From Chloroflexota bacterium (lineage in GTDB: Bacteria > Chloroflexota > Limnocylindria > P2-11E), in the NCBI GenBank assembly GCA_027310565.1, contig DAIDAP010000023.1, forward strand, positions 109,785 through 173,784: a stretch of DNA of 64,000 nt, read 5' to 3'. The notes below the pieces were generated by a model. That model did not search any database, was not told the origin of the DNA, and saw only the letters and a list, made by a program, of their open reading frames with translations. Of this stretch, positions 1 through 9,591 are shown piece by piece. Every line of letters begins with the position of its first letter. Position 1 is the stretch's first letter. The position numbers were made by a program, and so were the translations under genes.

Positions 1-573
1 GGCCGCCTCCACCGGATGTGGCGGCCGGGGTCGATCGGGTTCGACGACGTCTGCACCGCCTACAAGGACCGGCAGTACGTCGCGCAGCGGCCGAGCGAGG
101 CGATCCGGTTCTTCACGACGCACGACGGCTCGGCGATGGGCGGCGGCTTCGGCCTCGGTGTCGGCGCGAAGTGCGCCGAGCCCGACCTGCACACGTTCGT
201 CTTCACCGGCGACGGGTGCTGGCGGCTCTTCGGCGGAGCGCTCGCCGACGCCGCGAACCTCGGTCTCAACGTCTTCGTCGTGAACAACGGCGTGCTCGGC
301 ATCGTCGACAAGGGCCTCGAGGTGATCATCCCCGACGTCGAGAAGCGCAGGTACCACAGCCGGCTGCCGCGGATCGACTTCACCAGGGCCGCCGAGGCGC
401 ACGGCTGGGAGGCTGCCCGCGTGGCCCCCGACCTCTCCGACCTCGGCGACATCGTCGACGCGTGCTACGAGCGGCGCGGCCGCTCGCTCCTGGTGGAGGT
501 CCCGGTCGACCCGGACCAGCTCATCGGGCTCAATCCGCGGCTTGCCAACCTGACGACGAAGACCTACCTCTAA
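1..573 (+). CDS. Acetolactate synthase-like ThDP enzyme, C-terminal part (cut by window edge)
   Basis: This is the C-terminal thiamine-diphosphate-binding domain of an acetolactate synthase/benzoylformate decarboxylase-type enzyme. The frame is open to base 1, so the start and the first two domains lie outside. The cofactor motif is visible as FTGDGCW followed about 30 residues later by VNNG. The tail (IGLNPRLANLTTKTYL) is unlike the usual IlvB ending, and no ilvN regulatory subunit follows. Only 12 nt separate it from ilvC, so it probably supplies acetolactate to that enzyme, but a different 2-oxoacid decarboxylase or synthase cannot be excluded from this fragment. Confidence 0.8.
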   Translation, partial: GRLHRMWRPGSIGFDDVCTAYKDRQYVAQRPSEAIRFFTTHDGSAMGGGFGLGVGAKCAEPDLHTFVFTGDGCWRLFGGALADAANLGLNVFVVNNGVLGIVDKGLEVIIPDVEKRRYHSRLPRIDFTRAAEAHGWEAARVAPDLSDLGDIVDACYERRGRSLLVEVPVDPDQLIGLNPRLANLTTKTYL

Positions 574-585
574 AGGAGGATCGCC

Positions 586-1635
586 ATGGCCACCGTCTAC
601 TACGACAGCGACGCGGACCCGAGGGCGCTCGCGGAGAAGACCATCGCGGTCATCGGCTACGGGAGCCAGGGCCACGCGCACGCGCAGAACCTGCGCGACA
701 GCGGCCACCAGGTGATCGTCGGGCTCCAGGAGGGGTCGCGGTCGTGGGCCAGGGCCGAGCACGACGGCTTCACCGTCCGGGAGGTGAAGGACGCGGCGTG
801 CAACGCCGACGTCGTCGCGCTCCTCGCGCCGGACCAGCACCACCGCGCGATCTACGAGCGCGCGATCAAGCCCTGCCTGCGCCGCGGGTCGACGCTCGTC
901 GTCGCGCACGCGTTCTCGGTGCACTTCAAGGAGGTCGTGCCGATCCCCGAGGCCGACGTCGTGCTCGTCGCGCCGAAGGCGCCGGGTCACCGGATGCGTG
1001 AGGTGTTCGTCGAGGGGAAGGGCGTTCCGGCCCTCGTCGCCGTCCACCAGGACGCCAGCGGGAAGGCCGAGCGCACCGCGCTCGCGTACGCGCGGGGGAT
1101 CGGCGCGACGCGCGCCGGTGTCATCAAGACGACGTTCGCCGAGGAGGTCGAGACCGACCTGTTCGGCGAGCAGGCGGTCCTCTGCGGCGGCGTCTCGGAG
1201 CTGGTGAAGGCGGGGTTCCAGACGCTCGTCGACGCCGGCTACCAGCCGGAGGTCGCGTACTTCGAGTGCATGAACGAGCTGAAGCTCATCGTGGACCTCT
1301 TCTACGAGGGCGGCCTCAGCTACATGCGCTACAGCGTGAGCGACACGGCGGAGTTCGGCGACTACACGCGCGGCCCGCGCGTGATCGACGAGCGCGTGCG
1401 CGAGTCGATGCGCCGGATCCTCGCCGAGGTGCGCGACGGCACGTTCGCGCGGGAGTGGATCGCCGAGTACCGCAGGGGCGCGCCGCGGCTCTACGAGACG
1501 CGCGCGCGTGAGCAGCGGCAGCCGATCGAGGAGGTCGGCCGCGCGCTGCGCCGGATGATGCCGTGGCTGCCGAAGAAGGACGTCCCGATGCAGGAGCCGG
1601 CGCGAGCCGGCGCGACCGCGGCGGCCGCCGAGTAG
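586..1635 (+). CDS. ilvC: Ketol-acid reductoisomerase (NADP+)
   Basis: It isomerises and reduces 2-acetolactate or 2-aceto-2-hydroxybutyrate to the 2,3-dihydroxy acid in valine, isoleucine and leucine synthesis. At 349 aa it has the class I (short) length. The Rossmann motif [17 protein letters not shown] lies near residues 24-40, followed by the HAFSVHF and [13 protein letters not shown] blocks. The metal-binding residues are in [12 protein letters not shown] and [16 protein letters not shown]. The ATG is preceded by AAAGGAGG at 573-580, a strong ribosome site. The last 20 residues are an Ala-rich tail beyond the conserved domain. Confidence 0.97.
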   Translation: MATVYYDSDADPRALAEKTIAVIGYGSQGHAHAQNLRDSGHQVIVGLQEGSRSWARAEHDGFTVREVKDAACNADVVALLAPDQHHRAIYERAIKPCLRRGSTLVVAHAFSVHFKEVVPIPEADVVLVAPKAPGHRMREVFVEGKGVPALVAVHQDASGKAERTALAYARGIGATRAGVIKTTFAEEVETDLFGEQAVLCGGVSELVKAGFQTLVDAGYQPEVAYFECMNELKLIVDLFYEGGLSYMRYSVSDTAEFGDYTRGPRVIDERVRESMRRILAEVRDGTFAREWIAEYRRGAPRLYETRAREQRQPIEEVGRALRRMMPWLPKKDVPMQEPARAGATAAAAE

Positions 1636-1668
1636 GCGACGCTGAGCGCGAGAAAGAAGGAGAGAGCG

Positions 1669-2871
1669 ATGCGCGATGTGCAGATCTTCGACACGACCCT
1701 CCGCGACGGCGAGCAGGCGCCCGGCGCGGCGCTCCCCGCGGCGTCGAAGCTCGCCTTCGCGCAGGCGCTGGCCGAGCTCGGGGTCGACGTGATCGAGGCG
1801 GGCTTCGCCGCGGCGTCCGAGGGCGAGGCACGGGCGATCCGCGAGATCGCGACGCGGGTCGAGGGTCCGACGATCGCCGCGCTCGCGCGCGCCACCGATG
1901 CGGACGTCGATGCGGCGGCCCGCGCCCTCGCGCCCGCGCGCCGCAAGCGCATCCACGTGTTCATCGGGACGAGCGAGATCCATCTGGAGCGCAAGCTCCG
2001 CATCACGCCGATCGAGTGCATCGAGCGAACCGAGAGGGCGGTGCGGCGCGCCGTCGAGCACGCCGACGAGGTCGAGTTCTCGGCCGAGGACGCGACCCGC
2101 ACCGACATCCACTTCCTCGGCGCCGTCTGCCAGGCCGCCGCGCGGGCCGGTGCGCGGATCATCAACATCCCGGACACCGTCGGGTACGCGCAGCCGCAGG
2201 AGTACGCGAAGCTCGTGTTCGCCGTGCGCGGCGCGCTCGCGTCGTTCAACGCCGGGCTGCGCGTCTCGGTCCACTGTCACGACGACCTCGGCCTGGCCGT
2301 CGCGAACACCCTGGCGGGCATCGAGGCGGGTGCGCAGCAGGCGCACGTGTGCGTGAACGGCATCGGGGAGCGGGGCGGGAACGCGTCGCTCGAGGAGGTG
2401 GTCATGGCGCTCCAGGTGCGCCGGGAGCACTACCAGGCCCGGACCGGGGTGCGCACCGAGCGTCTCGTCCCGACGAGCCGCATCCTCACGGAGCTCACCG
2501 GCATCCCGGTGCAGCCGAACAAGGCCGTCGTCGGGGCGAACGCGTTCGCGCACGCCTCCGGCATCCATCAGGACGGCGTGCTCAAGGACGCGGGGACGTA
2601 CGAGATCATGGCCCCCGAGAGCGTCGGCTGGGAGTCGCGGCGCTTCGTCGTGACCAAGCTCTCGGGCCGCCGCGGGCTCGCGGCGCGGATGGGCGAGCTC
2701 GGGCTGTTCATGGAAGGCGACGCGCTCGACCGCGCGTACGCGCTCGCGATGCGCCGCGGCGACGAGGTGCACGAGCTCAGCGACCGGGACCTCATCGACA
2801 TCGCCGCCGTCGCGCGGCGCCGCGACCCCACGGTGCCCGCGCCCGCCTCGTTCGAGACCGCGGCATCATGA
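1669..2871 (+). CDS. leuA: 2-isopropylmalate synthase, short form without regulatory domain
   Basis: It condenses acetyl-CoA with 2-oxoisovalerate, the first step of leucine synthesis. The DRE-TIM barrel is shown by [12 protein letters not shown] near residue 6, the metal site [13 protein letters not shown] near 200 and NGIGERGGN near 230; the [12 protein letters not shown] block near 304 is also typical. The protein stops at 400 aa, whereas standard LeuA is over 500 aa and ends in the leucine-binding LeuA dimer domain. That allosteric domain is absent, so classical feedback inhibition by leucine is not expected. A homocitrate- or citramalate-synthase role is possible, but the ilvC/ilvD context favours LeuA. 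Confidence 0.85.
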   Translation: MRDVQIFDTTLRDGEQAPGAALPAASKLAFAQALAELGVDVIEAGFAAASEGEARAIREIATRVEGPTIAALARATDADVDAAARALAPARRKRIHVFIGTSEIHLERKLRITPIECIERTERAVRRAVEHADEVEFSAEDATRTDIHFLGAVCQAAARAGARIINIPDTVGYAQPQEYAKLVFAVRGALASFNAGLRVSVHCHDDLGLAVANTLAGIEAGAQQAHVCVNGIGERGGNASLEEVVMALQVRREHYQARTGVRTERLVPTSRILTELTGIPVQPNKAVVGANAFAHASGIHQDGVLKDAGTYEIMAPESVGWESRRFVVTKLSGRRGLAARMGELGLFMEGDALDRAYALAMRRGDEVHELSDRDLIDIAAVARRRDPTVPAPASFETAAS

Positions 2872-2908
2872 GGCCCTGAGCACCGACACCCGCGGCCGCA
2901 GCCGCGTC

Positions 2909-4552
2909 ATGATCGACGGACCGGACCGCGCGCCGGCCCGCGCGATGATGCGCGCCGTCGGCTACCGCGACGAGGACTTCCGCCGACCGCTCGTCGGCGT
3001 GGCCCACTCGTGGATCGAGATCATGCCCTGCAACATCCACCTGCGCGGCCTCGCCGAGCGCGTGAAGGAGGGGATCCGCGAGGCGGGCGGCACGCCGGTC
3101 GAGATCAACACCATCGCCGTGTCCGACGGCATCGCGATGGGGACCGAGGGCATGAAGGCGTCGCTCATCTCACGCGAGGTCGTCGCCGACTCGATCGAGC
3201 TCGCCGCGCGCGGCCACCTGCTCGACGCGCTCGTCTGCATCAGCGGCTGCGACAAGACGATACCGGGCACGGTGATGGCGCTCGCGCGCCTCGACATCCC
3301 GGGGCTCATGGTCTACGGCGGGTCGATCCTGCCCGGCCGCTTCCAGGGCCGCGACGTCACGATCGGCGACGTGTTCGAGGCGGTGGGGAAGCACGCCGTC
3401 GGCGCGATGAGCGACGCGGAGCTGCGCGAGCTCGAATCGGCCGCCTGTCCGGGGCCGGGCGCGTGCGGCGGCCAGTTCACCGCGAACACGATGGCGACCG
3501 CGTTCGAGGCGCTCGGGATCTCGCCGGCCGGATCGAGCGGCGTCCCCGCGACCGCGGCGGAGCGCGACGACGTCATGCGCGCCGCCGGCCGCCGCGTCAT
3601 CGCGATGCTCCGCGAGGACTTCCGCCCCTCGCGCGTGCTGGCACGCCCCAACTTCGAGAACGCGATCGCCGCGGTGATGGCGACGGGCGGCTCGACGAAC
3701 GCGGTGCTGCACCTGCTCGCCTGCGCGCGCGAGGCCGGCACCCCGCTCTCGATCGACGACTTCGACCGCATCAGCGCGCGCACGCCGCTCCTCGCGGACA
3801 TGAAGCCGTGGGGCCGCTTCACCGCGCCCGACCTGCACCGCGCCGGCGGGATCATGCTCGTGCTCCGGCGCCTCCTCGACGCCGGGCTGCTCGCGGCGGA
3901 CGCGATGACCGTGACCGGTCGGTCCGTCGGAGACGAGGCGCGCGCCGCGCACGAGACGCCGGGACAGGAGGTGGTGCGGCCGCTCGCGTCGCCCATCGCC
4001 GCGAGCGGCGGCATGGTCATCGTGAAGGGCTCGCTCGCGCCGGAGGGCGGCGTCATGAAGGTGGCCGGCCACGCCGGCGGTGCGCGCACCTTCCGCGCGA
4101 AGGTGTTCGACCGCGAGGAGGACGCCTTCGCCGCGGTCGTGGGGAAGCGCATCGTGGCGGGCGACTGCGTCGTCATCCGCTACGAGGGACCGAAGGGCGG
4201 CCCCGGGATGCGCGAGATGCTCGGCGTGACCGGGGCCATCGTCGGCGCCGGTCTCGCCGACCAGGTCGGGCTCGTCACCGACGGTCGCTTCAGCGGCGCG
4301 ACGCACGGCCACGTCGTCGGGCACATCGCACCGGAGGCCGCGGTCGGCGGGCCGATCGCGCTCGTACGCGACGGCGACGCGATCCTCTTCGATCCCGCGA
4401 GGCGCGTGCTCGACCTGCAGGTCGACGCCGCCGAGATCGGACGCCGCCGCGCCGCGTGGCGGGCCCCCGCTCCGCGCTACACGAGCGGCGCGATGGCGAA
4501 GTACGCGCGGCTGGTGTCGAGCGCGAGCGAGGGTGCGATCACCACCGGCTAG
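2909..4552 (+). CDS. ilvD: Dihydroxy-acid dehydratase
   Basis: It dehydrates 2,3-dihydroxy acids to 2-oxoisovalerate or 3-methyl-2-oxopentanoate using an Fe-S cluster. Cluster and catalytic motifs are visible: IEIMPCN near residue 32, CISGCDKT near 110 and [16 protein letters not shown] near 182. The length of 547 aa fits the family. The annotated ATG may be too far downstream, because the codons just before it encode a family-like Ser-Arg pair and are open back to a CTG at 2876, 4 nt after the leuA stop. The gene overlaps the end of the convergent methyltransferase by 4 nt. Confidence 0.95.
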   Translation: MIDGPDRAPARAMMRAVGYRDEDFRRPLVGVAHSWIEIMPCNIHLRGLAERVKEGIREAGGTPVEINTIAVSDGIAMGTEGMKASLISREVVADSIELAARGHLLDALVCISGCDKTIPGTVMALARLDIPGLMVYGGSILPGRFQGRDVTIGDVFEAVGKHAVGAMSDAELRELESAACPGPGACGGQFTANTMATAFEALGISPAGSSGVPATAAERDDVMRAAGRRVIAMLREDFRPSRVLARPNFENAIAAVMATGGSTNAVLHLLACAREAGTPLSIDDFDRISARTPLLADMKPWGRFTAPDLHRAGGIMLVLRRLLDAGLLAADAMTVTGRSVGDEARAAHETPGQEVVRPLASPIAASGGMVIVKGSLAPEGGVMKVAGHAGGARTFRAKVFDREEDAFAAVVGKRIVAGDCVVIRYEGPKGGPGMREMLGVTGAIVGAGLADQVGLVTDGRFSGATHGHVVGHIAPEAAVGGPIALVRDGDAILFDPARRVLDLQVDAAEIGRRRAAWRAPAPRYTSGAMAKYARLVSSASEGAITTG

Positions 4553-5259
4553 CCGGCGGACGGGCGCCGCGCCAGGATCGCCCAGTCGAACGGGGTGCGG
4601 CGGCCGGACGGGCGCCCGTCGGCGAGCTCTTCGCTCCACGGGTAATGGACCTGCTCGATGCGCACGATCTCGAGGCCGTGCGCGGGGACGACCTCGGCGA
4701 GCTCGTCGCGGGTGAAGTACTTCTGCGCGCTGCCCTCGGTCTCGACGTGGCTCTCGGCCCTGCCCTCGCCGATGCTCACGCGGTCGTCCAGCGCCGCGAT
4801 CATCTGCGCCGACTCGAGCGCCGGGACGACGACCAGCGCGTGGCCGCCGGGCCTGGTGATCTCACGGAGCGCGTCCCAGATGGCCGCACGCTTCGCCGCG
4901 CTCGTCGAGGTGATGACGTTCAGGCACACCACGAGGTCGCCGCGGCCGGAGAGCGACTCCGCGGCGCGCGGGATGTCGCTCACGATCCATTCGACGTCCT
5001 TCATGTCGGCGAGGCGCTCTCGCGCGCGCTCGATCATGACCGGGGAGAAGTCGAGCGCGACGACCTTGGCGAAGCGATCGCCGAACGCTTTCACGAACGT
5101 GCCGATCCCGCAGCCGAGGTCGATGAGGGTGTCGCGGGTCCGGCGGGGCCGGGCGTGGTCCACGAGGTCCGAGAGGACGCCTCGCGTATCGGTGGCGACG
5201 ATGTCGTAGACGCTGCTCTCGAACTCCGGCGCGAGCTTGTCCCACGCTCGTCGATCCAC
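4549..5259 (-). CDS. Class I SAM-dependent methyltransferase
   Basis: This 236-aa protein has the Rossmann-fold methyltransferase pattern. Motif I ([10 protein letters not shown]) lies near residues 45-54, an acidic residue follows in VVALDFSP, and later strands include VCLNVIT and [10 protein letters not shown]. The methyl acceptor cannot be told from sequence. It starts with GTG at 5259, 8 nt behind a TATGGT box, so its mRNA is probably leaderless. It is convergent with ilvD and shares 4 nt with it, so there is no room for an intergenic terminator between them. Confidence 0.85.
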   Translation of the reverse strand: MDRRAWDKLAPEFESSVYDIVATDTRGVLSDLVDHARPRRTRDTLIDLGCGIGTFVKAFGDRFAKVVALDFSPVMIERARERLADMKDVEWIVSDIPRAAESLSGRGDLVVCLNVITSTSAAKRAAIWDALREITRPGGHALVVVPALESAQMIAALDDRVSIGEGRAESHVETEGSAQKYFTRDELAEVVPAHGLEIVRIEQVHYPWSEELADGRPSGRRTPFDWAILARRPSAG

Positions 5260-5267
5260 TCACACCG

Positions 5268-5273
5268 ACCATA
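5268..5273 (-). promoter_or_regulatory. -10 box of a leaderless promoter for the methyltransferase
   Basis: TATGGT on the minus strand ends 8 nt before the GTG start at 5259. No ribosome site fits in between, so transcription probably begins at or next to the start codon. From here to the promoter at 5518 I see no convincing gene or structure. Confidence 0.5.
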
Positions 5274-5517
5274 TACGTTCGCACCGCCGTGAGGCAAGAG
5301 AGAAGACGGATCGACTCGCGATCGCACGCCACAGCTCGGCAGCGGACTCACACCGCACCGTGTCCCGACCCATGAGGTCACGCCTGCCGACGGCGCGGGA
5401 GCCTGGATGCGCTACCCGGTCAGGCGATCGTCGCTCCCGCCGCGCGACCCGCGCACCGTGGAGCGTCGGGTCGGAGCCTCCGGCGTTGTGCACGATGACC
5501 AACTCCCCGCCGGCGCG

Positions 5518-5547
5518 TTGACCCTCGGTCCCCGCGGTCCCTAGCCT
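5518..5547 (+). promoter_or_regulatory. Promoter of the attenuated ilv/leu operon
   Basis: TTGACC at 5518-5523 and TAGCCT at 5542-5547 are separated by 18 nt, a good vegetative promoter. The expected start point, about 7-8 nt after the -10 box, coincides with the leader peptide ATG at 5555. The leader peptide would therefore be translated from a leaderless end. Confidence 0.7.
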
Positions 5548-5554
5548 GCTCGTG

Positions 5555-5635
5555 ATGACCTTCGGCCTCCCGCTCCCGATCCTCATCCCGGCCCCGCTCG
5601 AGGGGGCCCGAGCGAGCGCGGGAGGCGCGACCTAG
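5555..5635 (+). CDS. Leu/Ile-rich attenuator leader peptide
   Basis: This is a 26-codon open frame directly downstream of the promoter. It begins MTFGLPLPILIPAPLEG, placing four Leu and two Ile codons among its first 15 residues (Leu at 5, 7, 10 and 15; Ile at 9 and 11). The stop TAG is at 5633-5635. A GTG in frame at 5552 is an alternative start. Its role is to sense charged Leu and Ile tRNA: the control codons overlap pairing segment 1 of the attenuator, and the ribosome finishing at the stop would cover segment 2. It is probably leaderless. Confidence 0.8.
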   Translation: MTFGLPLPILIPAPLEGARASAGGAT

Positions 5636-5689
5636 ACGACAGCGCGGCACCGGACACACGCAGAAGCCTCCCGAGACGGGAGGCTTTTT
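5565..5689 (+). promoter_or_regulatory. Transcription attenuator with alternating 1:2, 2:3 and 3:4 pairing
   Basis: The 8-mer GCCTCCCG occurs at 5565-5572 (segment 1) and 5666-5673 (segment 3). Its exact complement CGGGAGGC occurs at 5619-5626 (segment 2) and 5677-5684 (segment 4). Segments 1:2, 2:3 and 3:4 can therefore all pair perfectly. Segment 1 overlaps the first Leu codons of the leader peptide. Segment 2 ends 6 nt before its stop codon. By the classical mechanism, stalling at Leu or Ile codons frees segment 2 to form the 2:3 antiterminator, while smooth translation leaves 3:4 as terminator. The controlled genes start at 5718. Confidence 0.85.
5664..5689 (+). terminator. Intrinsic terminator of the attenuator
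   Basis: AAGCCTCCC (5664-5672) pairs perfectly with GGGAGGCTT (5678-5686) around a 5-nt loop and runs into TTTTT at 5685-5689. This is the 3:4 hairpin of the attenuator, 28 nt before the GTG of the first structural gene. Confidence 0.88.
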
Positions 5690-5717
5690 CGGTTCCACAC
5701 GCGGAAAGGAGGCGACC

Positions 5718-6926
5718 GTGGCGATCAGGGAAGTGGTGGCGGGCAGGCCGCCGCTCAACGACGTCTTCGGATCGTTCATCGACGAGACCATCGGCATCGT
5801 CGCGCGGCAGACCCGCGACACGGTCTCGTTCGCGGTCGGCTCGCCCGCGCGCGAGGCGCTCGACCTCGTCGGCGCCGACGACCTCGCCGCGACCGTCATC
5901 CGCCGCGAGGGAGCCAGCGCGCTCGGATACACGATCACCGAGGGCGATCCGGAGCTGCGCGCCGCCGTCGCCGAGCAGGCGCGGCGCCGCGGCGTGCGCG
6001 CCGACCCGGATGACGTGCTGGTCAGCGCGGGCGCGCTCCAGGGCATCGACCTCCTCTGCCGCGTCTACCTGCGACGGGGCGACGTCGTCGTCGCGGAGTC
6101 GCCGGCGTTCGCGAACGCGCTCTCGGCGTTCCGCAACAGCGGCGCGCGCGTGCTCGAGGTGCCGGTGGACGAGGAGGGGATGGACGTCGCGCAGGCGGCG
6201 CGGATGATCCGGCGGCACGGTGTGCGGCCGCGCATGTTCTTCGTCGTTCCGAACTTCCAGAACCCCACGGGTGAGACGCTCTCGGAGCGCCGGCGCGAGG
6301 CGCTCCTCGCGCTCGCCGCGAGCTGCGGCGCGGTGATCGTCGAGGACGACCCGTACGGGCTGCTGCGCTACCGCGGCCGGGACCTCGCGCCGATCGCCTC
6401 GCTCGCGGTGCGCGCCGAGGTCGCGTCGGTCGGGTCGTTCTCCAAGACGTTCCTCCCCGGCCTGCGCGTCGGATGGGTCATCGCGTCGGGCGACGTCGTG
6501 CGGCGGATGGCCGCGGCGAAGCAGACGATGGATTCCTCCACCGGGACGCTCGCGCAGCGCATCGTGCTCGAGTTCCTCTCGCGGGGCGGGAACGACGCGC
6601 ACGTCGAGCGGCTGCGGGGGCTGTACCGCGAGAAGCAGGACCGCGCGCGGGATGCGCTCGCGCGCGAGTTCGGCGGCACCGGCGTGACCTGGAACGATCC
6701 CGAGGGCGGCTTCTACTTCTGGGTGCGGCTTCCGCGCGGCGTCGACGCGTCGCGGCTGCTCGAGGTGGCGCTCGAGGAGGGCGTCGCCTTCGTGCCGGGG
6801 CGCGCGTTCGCCATCGAGCGCGACCACGGCAGCGCGCTCCGCTTCTCGATCAGCGGGCCCGCGCCGGCGCGCATCGACGAGGGCGTGCGGCGGCTGCGGC
6901 GCGCCTTCGACCGGGTGGTGGCGTGA
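5718..6926 (+). CDS. PLP-dependent aminotransferase class I/II (LysN/MocR-catalytic type)
   Basis: This 402-aa fold-type I aminotransferase has the PLP lysine in SFSKTFLPGLRVGW near residue 240, with NFQNPTGE and DDPYG upstream as usual. It resembles the LysN/2-aminoadipate aminotransferase group and has no N-terminal helix-turn-helix, so it is an enzyme and not a MocR regulator. As first gene after the Leu/Ile attenuator it is a good candidate for the final transamination of branched-chain amino acids, since no ilvE is in the window; that is inference. The GTG start has AAAGGAGG at 5705-5712. Confidence 0.88.
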   Translation: MAIREVVAGRPPLNDVFGSFIDETIGIVARQTRDTVSFAVGSPAREALDLVGADDLAATVIRREGASALGYTITEGDPELRAAVAEQARRRGVRADPDDVLVSAGALQGIDLLCRVYLRRGDVVVAESPAFANALSAFRNSGARVLEVPVDEEGMDVAQAARMIRRHGVRPRMFFVVPNFQNPTGETLSERRREALLALAASCGAVIVEDDPYGLLRYRGRDLAPIASLAVRAEVASVGSFSKTFLPGLRVGWVIASGDVVRRMAAAKQTMDSSTGTLAQRIVLEFLSRGGNDAHVERLRGLYREKQDRARDALAREFGGTGVTWNDPEGGFYFWVRLPRGVDASRLLEVALEEGVAFVPGRAFAIERDHGSALRFSISGPAPARIDEGVRRLRRAFDRVVA

Positions 6927-8161
6927 CGCTCGTCGCCCGGCGCCTCGACGCGCAGGCGGTGGCGGAGGCGGCCCGTCGCATCGCGCCGCACGTGCGCCGC
7001 ACGCCGACGGAGCGCTCCGCCCCGCTCTCGGCGCTCGCGGGGCGCGAGGTGTTCCTGAAGCTCGAGAACCTCCAGCACACCGGCGCGTTCAAGATCCGCG
7101 GCGCGCTGAACGCGATCCTCCAGCTCGACGGGGCCGCGCGCGCCGCGGGCGTCATCACCGCCTCGGCGGGGAACCACGGGCAGGGCGTCGCCTTCGCCGC
7201 GAAGCTCGTCGGCGTCCCCGCCTGCGTCGTGCTTCCGCACGGCGTCCCCCTCGCGAAGCTCACCCAGGTCCAGCGCGCCGGCGCCGAGACGGTGCTCGCC
7301 GACGGTGGGTACGACGGCGCGCACCTCGCGGCGCGGGCCCTCGCGCGCGAGCGGGGGATGACCTACGTGCACGCGTTCGACGACGACGACGTCATCGCCG
7401 GCCAGGGGACGCTCGCGCTCGAGCTCCTCGCCGACGCCGAGGTGGACACGCTCGTCGTGCCCGTCGGCGGCGGCGGTCTCGTCGCCGGCGTCGCGCTCGC
7501 CGTGATGGATCGCCGTCCGCGCCCGCGGATCGTCGGCGTGCAGTCGTCCGGGGCGTCGGCCTTCGCCGAGTCGTTCGGGGCCGCGCACGCGGTCGAGCGC
7601 CCCGCCGCGACGATCGCCGACGGCATCGCCGTGCGCCGGCCGGCGGAGCGGACCCTCGCGATCGCGCGTCGCGCCGTGGACGACGTCATCACGGTCACCG
7701 ACGAGGCGATCGCGCGGGCGATCGTGGTGCTGCTCGAGCGGCACAAGCTCCTCGCCGAAGGCGCGGGCGCCGCGGCGCTCGCCGCCGTGCTCGAGCTGAA
7801 CGGACGCGTCGGCGGCCGGCGCGTCGGCGTGGTCGTCTCCGGCGGCAACGTCGACCCGAACCTGCTGGGGAAGGTGCTGCAGCAGGGCCTCGCGTCCGCC
7901 GGCCGGTACCTCGCGTTCCGCACCTGGCTCGACGACCGCCCGGGCATGCTCCACGAGCTCACCGGGATCCTCGCCGCCGAGCGGATCAACATCCTCCACG
8001 TGGGCATCCACCGCCTCGGTCCGTACGCGGCCCTCGGCCGGGTCGGGCTCGACGTCATCGTCGACACGCGCGACCGCGCGCACGCCGCGGAGGTCCTCGC
8101 GCTGGTGCGCGGACGGGGCTTCCCGGCCGAGGAGATCCTCGACACGGCGCCCGCGGCATGA
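6923..8161 (+). CDS. ilvA: Threonine ammonia-lyase (threonine deaminase)
   Basis: It converts threonine to 2-oxobutyrate, the entry to isoleucine. The PLP lysine is in the motif [14 protein letters not shown], followed by ASAGNHGQG and the glycine loop VPVGGGGL. After about residue 330 comes an ACT-like domain ([25 protein letters not shown]), so ligand regulation is possible; it is the single-ACT short form of 412 aa. The GTG at 6923 overlaps the aminotransferase stop in a GTGA arrangement, so translation is probably coupled. Confidence 0.92.
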   Translation: MTLVARRLDAQAVAEAARRIAPHVRRTPTERSAPLSALAGREVFLKLENLQHTGAFKIRGALNAILQLDGAARAAGVITASAGNHGQGVAFAAKLVGVPACVVLPHGVPLAKLTQVQRAGAETVLADGGYDGAHLAARALARERGMTYVHAFDDDDVIAGQGTLALELLADAEVDTLVVPVGGGGLVAGVALAVMDRRPRPRIVGVQSSGASAFAESFGAAHAVERPAATIADGIAVRRPAERTLAIARRAVDDVITVTDEAIARAIVVLLERHKLLAEGAGAAALAAVLELNGRVGGRRVGVVVSGGNVDPNLLGKVLQQGLASAGRYLAFRTWLDDRPGMLHELTGILAAERINILHVGIHRLGPYAALGRVGLDVIVDTRDRAHAAEVLALVRGRGFPAEEILDTAPAA

Positions 8162-8180
8162 CGACCGCGATCCGCCGCTC

Positions 8181-9575
8181 GTGACGCCGCGCACGCTCTC
8201 GGAGAAGGTCTGGGAGCGTCACGTCGTGCGTCGCGCCGAGGGCGAGCCGGACCTCCTCTACGTGGACCTGCACCTCGTCCACGAGGTCACCTCGCCGCAG
8301 GCGTTCGAGGCGCTGCGGCTCGCCGGGCGCCGCGTCCGCCGGCCGGACCTCGTGCTCGCGACGGCGGACCACAACGTGCCGACGTCGGCGGCCACGCCCG
8401 CCGACGAGATCTCGTCGCGGCAGCTCGAGGCCATGACAGGAAACGCGCGGGAGTTCGGGCTCACGCTCTTCCCGATGGGCTCGCCCGGCCAGGGCATCGT
8501 CCACGTCATCTCGCCGCAGCTCGGGATGACGCTCCCCGGGATGACGATCGTCTGCGGCGACAGCCACACCTCCACGCACGGCGCGTTCGGCGCGCTCGCC
8601 TTCGGGATCGGCACCAGCGAGGTCGAGCACGTGCTCGCGACGCAGACGCTGTGGCAGCGACGCCCGGGGACCATGGCGGTGACCGTCGAGGGCGACCTCG
8701 CGCGCGGCGTGTGGGCGAAGGACGTGATCCTCGGGATCATCGCGCGCATCGGCGTGTCCGGCGGCGTCGGCACCGTCGTCGAGTACCGCGGGTCCACCAT
8801 CCGCGCGCTCTCGATGGAGGGTCGCATGACCGTCTGCAACATGTCGATCGAGGCCGGCGCGCGTGCCGGCATGGTCGCGCCCGACGACGTGACCTACCGG
8901 TACGTCGAGGGACGGCCGCGCGCCCCGACGGGCGCGGACTGGGAGCGCGCGCTCGACGAGTGGCGCGCGCTCGCGACCGACGACGGCGCGCGCTTCGACC
9001 GCGAGGTGCGCGTCGACGCCCGAGAGCTGCGACCGTACGTCTCGTGGGGGACGAACCCCGCGCAGACCGTGACGATCGACGACGCCGTCCCCGATCCCGA
9101 CGCGTTCGACGATCCGTCGCGCCGCGAGGCCGCGGCGCGCGCGCTCCGCTACATGGACCTGCGGCCGGGGATGCCGGTGCGCGACATCGCCGTCGACGCC
9201 GTGTTCCTCGGCTCGTGCACCAACGCGCGGCTCGAGGACCTGCGCGTCGCCGCGGAGGTGGTGCGCGGCCGGCGCGTGAAGCGCGGGATCCGCGCGCTCG
9301 TCGTCCCGGGGTCGATGCTCGTGAAGGCCCAGGCGGAGCGCGAGGGCCTGGACCGCGCGTTCCGCGAGGCCGGCTTCGAGTGGCGCGACGCGGGCTGCTC
9401 GATGTGCCTCGGGATGAACCCGGACGTGCTCCGCCCCGGCGAGCGCTGCGCCTCCACCTCGAACCGCAACTTCGAGGGTCGCCAGGGCCCCGGTGGCCGG
9501 ACGCACCTGGTGTCGCCGGCGGTGGCCGCGGCGACCGCGATCGCCGGGCACTTCGCGCTGCCGGACGAGCTGTGA
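8181..9575 (+). CDS. leuC: 3-isopropylmalate dehydratase large subunit
   Basis: With LeuD it isomerises 2- to 3-isopropylmalate through a [4Fe-4S] cluster. The 464-aa length is that of bacterial LeuC. Family signatures include the ADHNVPTS block, [13 protein letters not shown], and cluster cysteines in [13 protein letters not shown] and [14 protein letters not shown] at 8181 begins the protein, 19 nt after ilvA. It lies in the attenuator-controlled operon and is followed at once by leuD. Confidence 0.95.
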   Translation: MTPRTLSEKVWERHVVRRAEGEPDLLYVDLHLVHEVTSPQAFEALRLAGRRVRRPDLVLATADHNVPTSAATPADEISSRQLEAMTGNAREFGLTLFPMGSPGQGIVHVISPQLGMTLPGMTIVCGDSHTSTHGAFGALAFGIGTSEVEHVLATQTLWQRRPGTMAVTVEGDLARGVWAKDVILGIIARIGVSGGVGTVVEYRGSTIRALSMEGRMTVCNMSIEAGARAGMVAPDDVTYRYVEGRPRAPTGADWERALDEWRALATDDGARFDREVRVDARELRPYVSWGTNPAQTVTIDDAVPDPDAFDDPSRREAAARALRYMDLRPGMPVRDIAVDAVFLGSCTNARLEDLRVAAEVVRGRRVKRGIRALVVPGSMLVKAQAEREGLDRAFREAGFEWRDAGCSMCLGMNPDVLRPGERCASTSNRNFEGRQGPGGRTHLVSPAVAAATAIAGHFALPDEL

Positions 9576-9591
9576 GCGCGCGGGGGCCGCG

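Noticed and set aside
3010..5292. 760-codon open frame on the plus strand across ilvD and the methyltransferase
   Set aside because: It lies in the wrong frame of two clear genes, is Arg/Gly-rich and has no protein motif; high GC leaves such frames open.
5718..6926. MocR-type transcription factor
   Set aside because: The protein starts directly with the aminotransferase fold and has no GntR-like DNA-binding domain.
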